DNA of 64,000 bases, from NCBI GenBank assembly GCA_907163375.1, contig CAJQUW010004452.1, positions 353,136 to 417,135 on the forward strand, written 5' to 3'. This DNA is from Prostheceraeus crozeri. Taxonomy: Eukaryota; Platyhelminthes; Polycladida; Euryleptidae. The notes below the pieces were generated by a model. That model had not been told where the DNA came from. It saw only the letters and a list, made by a program, of their open reading frames with translations, and made no database searches. This document shows positions 62,455-64,000 of this stretch, in pieces; positions within the stretch are counted from its first letter, which is position 1, and every line of letters starts with the position of its first letter. The position numbers were made by a program, and so were the translations under genes.

Positions 62455-63074
62455 TTAATTCTTTTTATGAAACTTTATTAATCTATTATAATCATATGGA
62501 AATTCATCTAAGCCATCAGAAAGATCAAATTCATTTATGTATTCTTCTTTATTATAATGACTTAGTCTTTCTTTATGATATTCTGCAGGATGTAAATGTG
62601 CTATAATACTCCACAGAAAACAATAATCATCTTCATTTTTTATGTTGATTATTTGTGGTGAACTGAAAGGTAAAGAAACATAACTACCAACAGTATTATT
62701 TTTATATTTATCAATTACTATTTTCTTAGATAGTATTTTAACAAATCTCCAACCAGATTCACGTAACTGGGCTTCAATTATACAATTTTCTAATTTAAGT
62801 ATCATCGATTCAAATATGGGTTGTATATCATTTACATTATGAATTTCTTGTGAATTTGTAAAATGTCCTTGTATTATTTCTTCAGGAATTCCATCAGGTC
62901 CATTTTTTGTATAAAGTACTTCTACATTCATATAACATTTGAAAGATTTCTTAAATATATTATAAAAGTTGGTTAGAATATCAGAAAAAGTTTTATCGGT
63001 TTCATTATATTCAACGGGCGAAGCCCTAGAAGACATCTTTGATGTCCCGCGAACCGATTCATTAAATAAATATT
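62455..63074 (-). pseudogene. N-terminal region of the polymerase polyprotein, separated from the core
   Basis: A frame of about 200 codons (193 from the ATG at 63036) upstream of the polymerase. It contains LRESGWRFVKIL, VGSYVSLPFSSPQIINIKNEDDYCFLWSIIAHLHP (cited in part) and HYNKEEY, the conserved domain that precedes the exonuclease in Polinton polymerases of many invertebrates. It ends at a stop (62455) 150 bp before the polymerase ATG. Upstream of its ATG the frame stays open and abuts the next fragment in another frame. It is probably one ancestral gene broken by frameshifts, or a separately expressed subunit. The first ATG lies inside a palindromic mini-element. Confidence 0.55.
63015..63049 (+). 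repeat. Palindromic mini-element, type A
   Basis: CGGGCGAAGCCC plus GACATCTTTGATGTC; encodes MSSRASPVE at the start of the 193-codon frame. Confidence 0.8.
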
Positions 63075-63157
63075 TTATATCTGTTTTACGGCTTCATCAA
63101 ATTCATCTATTTCGTTAAATTCATCAGTATCGCTAAATAAATATCTTCCATCTGGTA

Positions 63158-63190
63158 CGGGCGAAGCCCTGGAAGACATCTCCGATGTCC
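63158..63190 (+). repeat. Palindromic mini-element, type A
   Basis: CGGGCGAAGCCC plus GACATCTCCGATGTC, coding SEMSSRASPV. Confidence 0.8.
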
Positions 63191-63196
63191 CATGTA

Positions 63197-63223
63197 CGGG
63201 CGAAGCCCTAGAACCTTCGGTTT
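63197..63223 (+). repeat. Palindromic mini-element, type A'
   Basis: CGGGCGAAGCCC plus GAACCTTCGGTTT, coding TEGSRASPV, 6 bp from the previous copy. Confidence 0.75.
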
Positions 63224-63639
63224 GTATGGTCTCATCTTCACTATTAAAAACTTTTTTATATTCCGAATGTGAATAATCATCAAACATTTTTTTAACTTTT
63301 ATATCAGTAGGCAATGTTTCTAGATAGTTTTTATAACTATTTAATTTTATATATATTTCCTTCATCAACTCGTTCTACATTTTGTAAATGCAATTTACTA
63401 TTTAAATGAGATTGATAACTTCTTTTTGTTTGCAAACTTTTTTTTTACATAAGACACAATAAAACTTGGTATTTTCCATTTTTTTATTTTTTTAGAGAAA
63501 TTTAAGAAAAAATTTGTGTTTTAATTTTAGATATAAACATTCTAATATCAAGGAATTGTATCTGAGTGTTATTTTATATTATTATATATGTCTCGTTCTT
63601 TAGTTATTTTTTTGTTTTGTTTTTTTTTTCTTTTTCACA

Positions 63640-63690
63640 TTAAGTTTTATCCTATTAAGTTTTATCTGATTAAGTTTCATCATATAATGT
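63640..63690 (+). repeat. Short tandem repeat
   Basis: Three copies of ATTAAGTTTTATC(C/T)T-like 15-17 bp units. Confidence 0.6.
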
Positions 63691-63828
63691 TTTATCAAAA
63701 GATAATTTAAATTTTTTTTCACTAACTATTGATTCATCATCATCATCATAAATTGTTTCTTCATCATCATCATAAATTGTTTCTTCATCATCATAAATTA
63801 CACTTTTTGGTATAGGATGTCCTTCCAT
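63670..63828 (-). CDS. Small acidic repeat protein of element 2
   Basis: A 52-codon frame (MEGHPIPKSVIYDDEETIYD...) with three degenerate IYDDDEET repeats matching a TCATCATCATAAATTGTTTC DNA repeat, followed by a KKFKLSFDKTLYDET tail. The frame is open for a few codons before the ATG (IPIREWYPI). Unknown; it may be the end or start of a longer broken gene. Confidence 0.3.
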   Translation of the reverse strand: MEGHPIPKSVIYDDEETIYDDDEETIYDDDDESIVSEKKFKLSFDKTLYDET

Positions 63829-64000
63829 GATAGGATACCATTCTCTTATTGGAATATTTCAATTCTAAATTACATCTTTTATGCCCCTGTATAATAATAT
63901 AATAGAGAAAAATATTGGTCTTTGATCTCTTTTGGAAAATTTAATAACACCACCATAATTTTGAATCACTTTTTAGTTTTTAGAGTTAAAGATGATAAAA
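63829..64000. other. Element 2 continues, nothing recognised
   Basis: Too short to interpret; the element presumably continues to the right with the missing integrase and capsid genes, if it has them. Confidence 0.3.

Larger units (their letters stand above)
63075..63368 (-). pseudogene. Further N-terminal polymerase-region fragment
   Basis: A 97-codon acidic frame (KEIYIKLNSYKNYLETLP ... SDTDEFNEIDEFDEAVKQ) ending where the downstream frame begins, consistent with one frameshift near 63075. It contains two adjacent mini-elements (SRASPV twice). Without them the protein is about 75 residues long. Confidence 0.4.
52880..64000. mobile_element. Second Polinton-like element (element 2), partial, runs off the window
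   Basis: A very AT-rich block encoding protein-primed DNA polymerase B, an A32-type ATPase, a penton-like protein, a coiled-coil structural protein and a membrane protein, the Polinton/Maverick kit. No integrase, protease or major capsid protein is seen up to 64,000. The left boundary is estimated from the start of the repeated region near 52,880; no target duplication can be read because the right end is outside. Genes start in AAAATG contexts, unlike those of element 1. Confidence 0.75.

Noticed and set aside
53091-63223. Reading the palindromic repeats as a CRISPR array
   Set aside because: The repeats are dispersed, of several types, in both orientations and inside genes; there are no regular spacers or cas genes.
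52880-64000. Interpretation of element 2 as a linear mitochondrial plasmid
   Set aside because: A protein-primed polymerase and AT-richness would fit, but the packaging ATPase and penton-like genes are Polinton features, and no RNA polymerase gene is present.

Overview
The window comes from an animal nuclear genome, very probably a marine invertebrate. The left end holds the spliced 3' end of a filamin gene with canonical GT-AG introns. The rest is mostly repeat-derived DNA. Frequent TAGGCCTA/TACATGTA-type words would fit an echinoderm, hemichordate or similar lineage, but that is only an impression.

Layout. (1) 1-7.5 kb: the last four recognisable filamin exons (Ig-like filamin repeats, hinge, final repeat, stop). 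(2) 7.5-27.3 kb: gene-poor DNA with decayed mobile elements: a Penelope-like remnant with a GIY-YIG fragment and hammerhead-like arms, two LINE reverse-transcriptase remnants, a MADF-BESS gene (Harbinger-type accessory protein) and small inverted-repeat elements. (3) 27,286-47,088: a full-length, decayed Polinton/Maverick with about 2-kb terminal inverted repeats (TIRs), AG...CT ends and the 6-bp duplication CAGCTG. It carries an rve integrase, adenovirus-type protease, double-jelly-roll capsid protein, penton-like protein, small basic capsid proteins, an A32-type packaging ATPase, a Sau96I/Eco47II-like nuclease and an IAP-type RING protein, but no DNA polymerase B. A 3.1-kb Chapaev/CMC-like transposon is inserted in its ATPase gene with a 4-bp duplication. 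(4) 47.1-52.7 kb: a mariner-type transposase relic broken by two further DNA transposons, one with a 10-bp and one (hAT) with an 8-bp target duplication. (5) 52.9 kb to the window end: a second, unrelated, very AT-rich Polinton-like element with protein-primed DNA polymerase B, packaging ATPase, penton-like protein and a membrane protein; it runs off the window.

The two Polintons share a virus-like morphogenesis module. In element 1 most of the key genes are broken (frameshifts, a stop, a transposon insertion), so it is a fossil. In element 2 the polymerase core is intact, but the ATPase P-loop is shortened and the N-terminal polymerase region is split.

The most unusual signal is in element 2: a family of 20-37 bp palindromic mini-elements, most built round a GAA-loop hairpin (often GCGAAGC). 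They are inserted repeatedly and in frame inside its genes, between catalytic motifs, and they also supply stop codons at two gene ends. The second unusual signal is in the TIRs of element 1, which carry arrays of AGGTCA direct repeats with 4-bp spacing plus AP-1/Maf-like sites.
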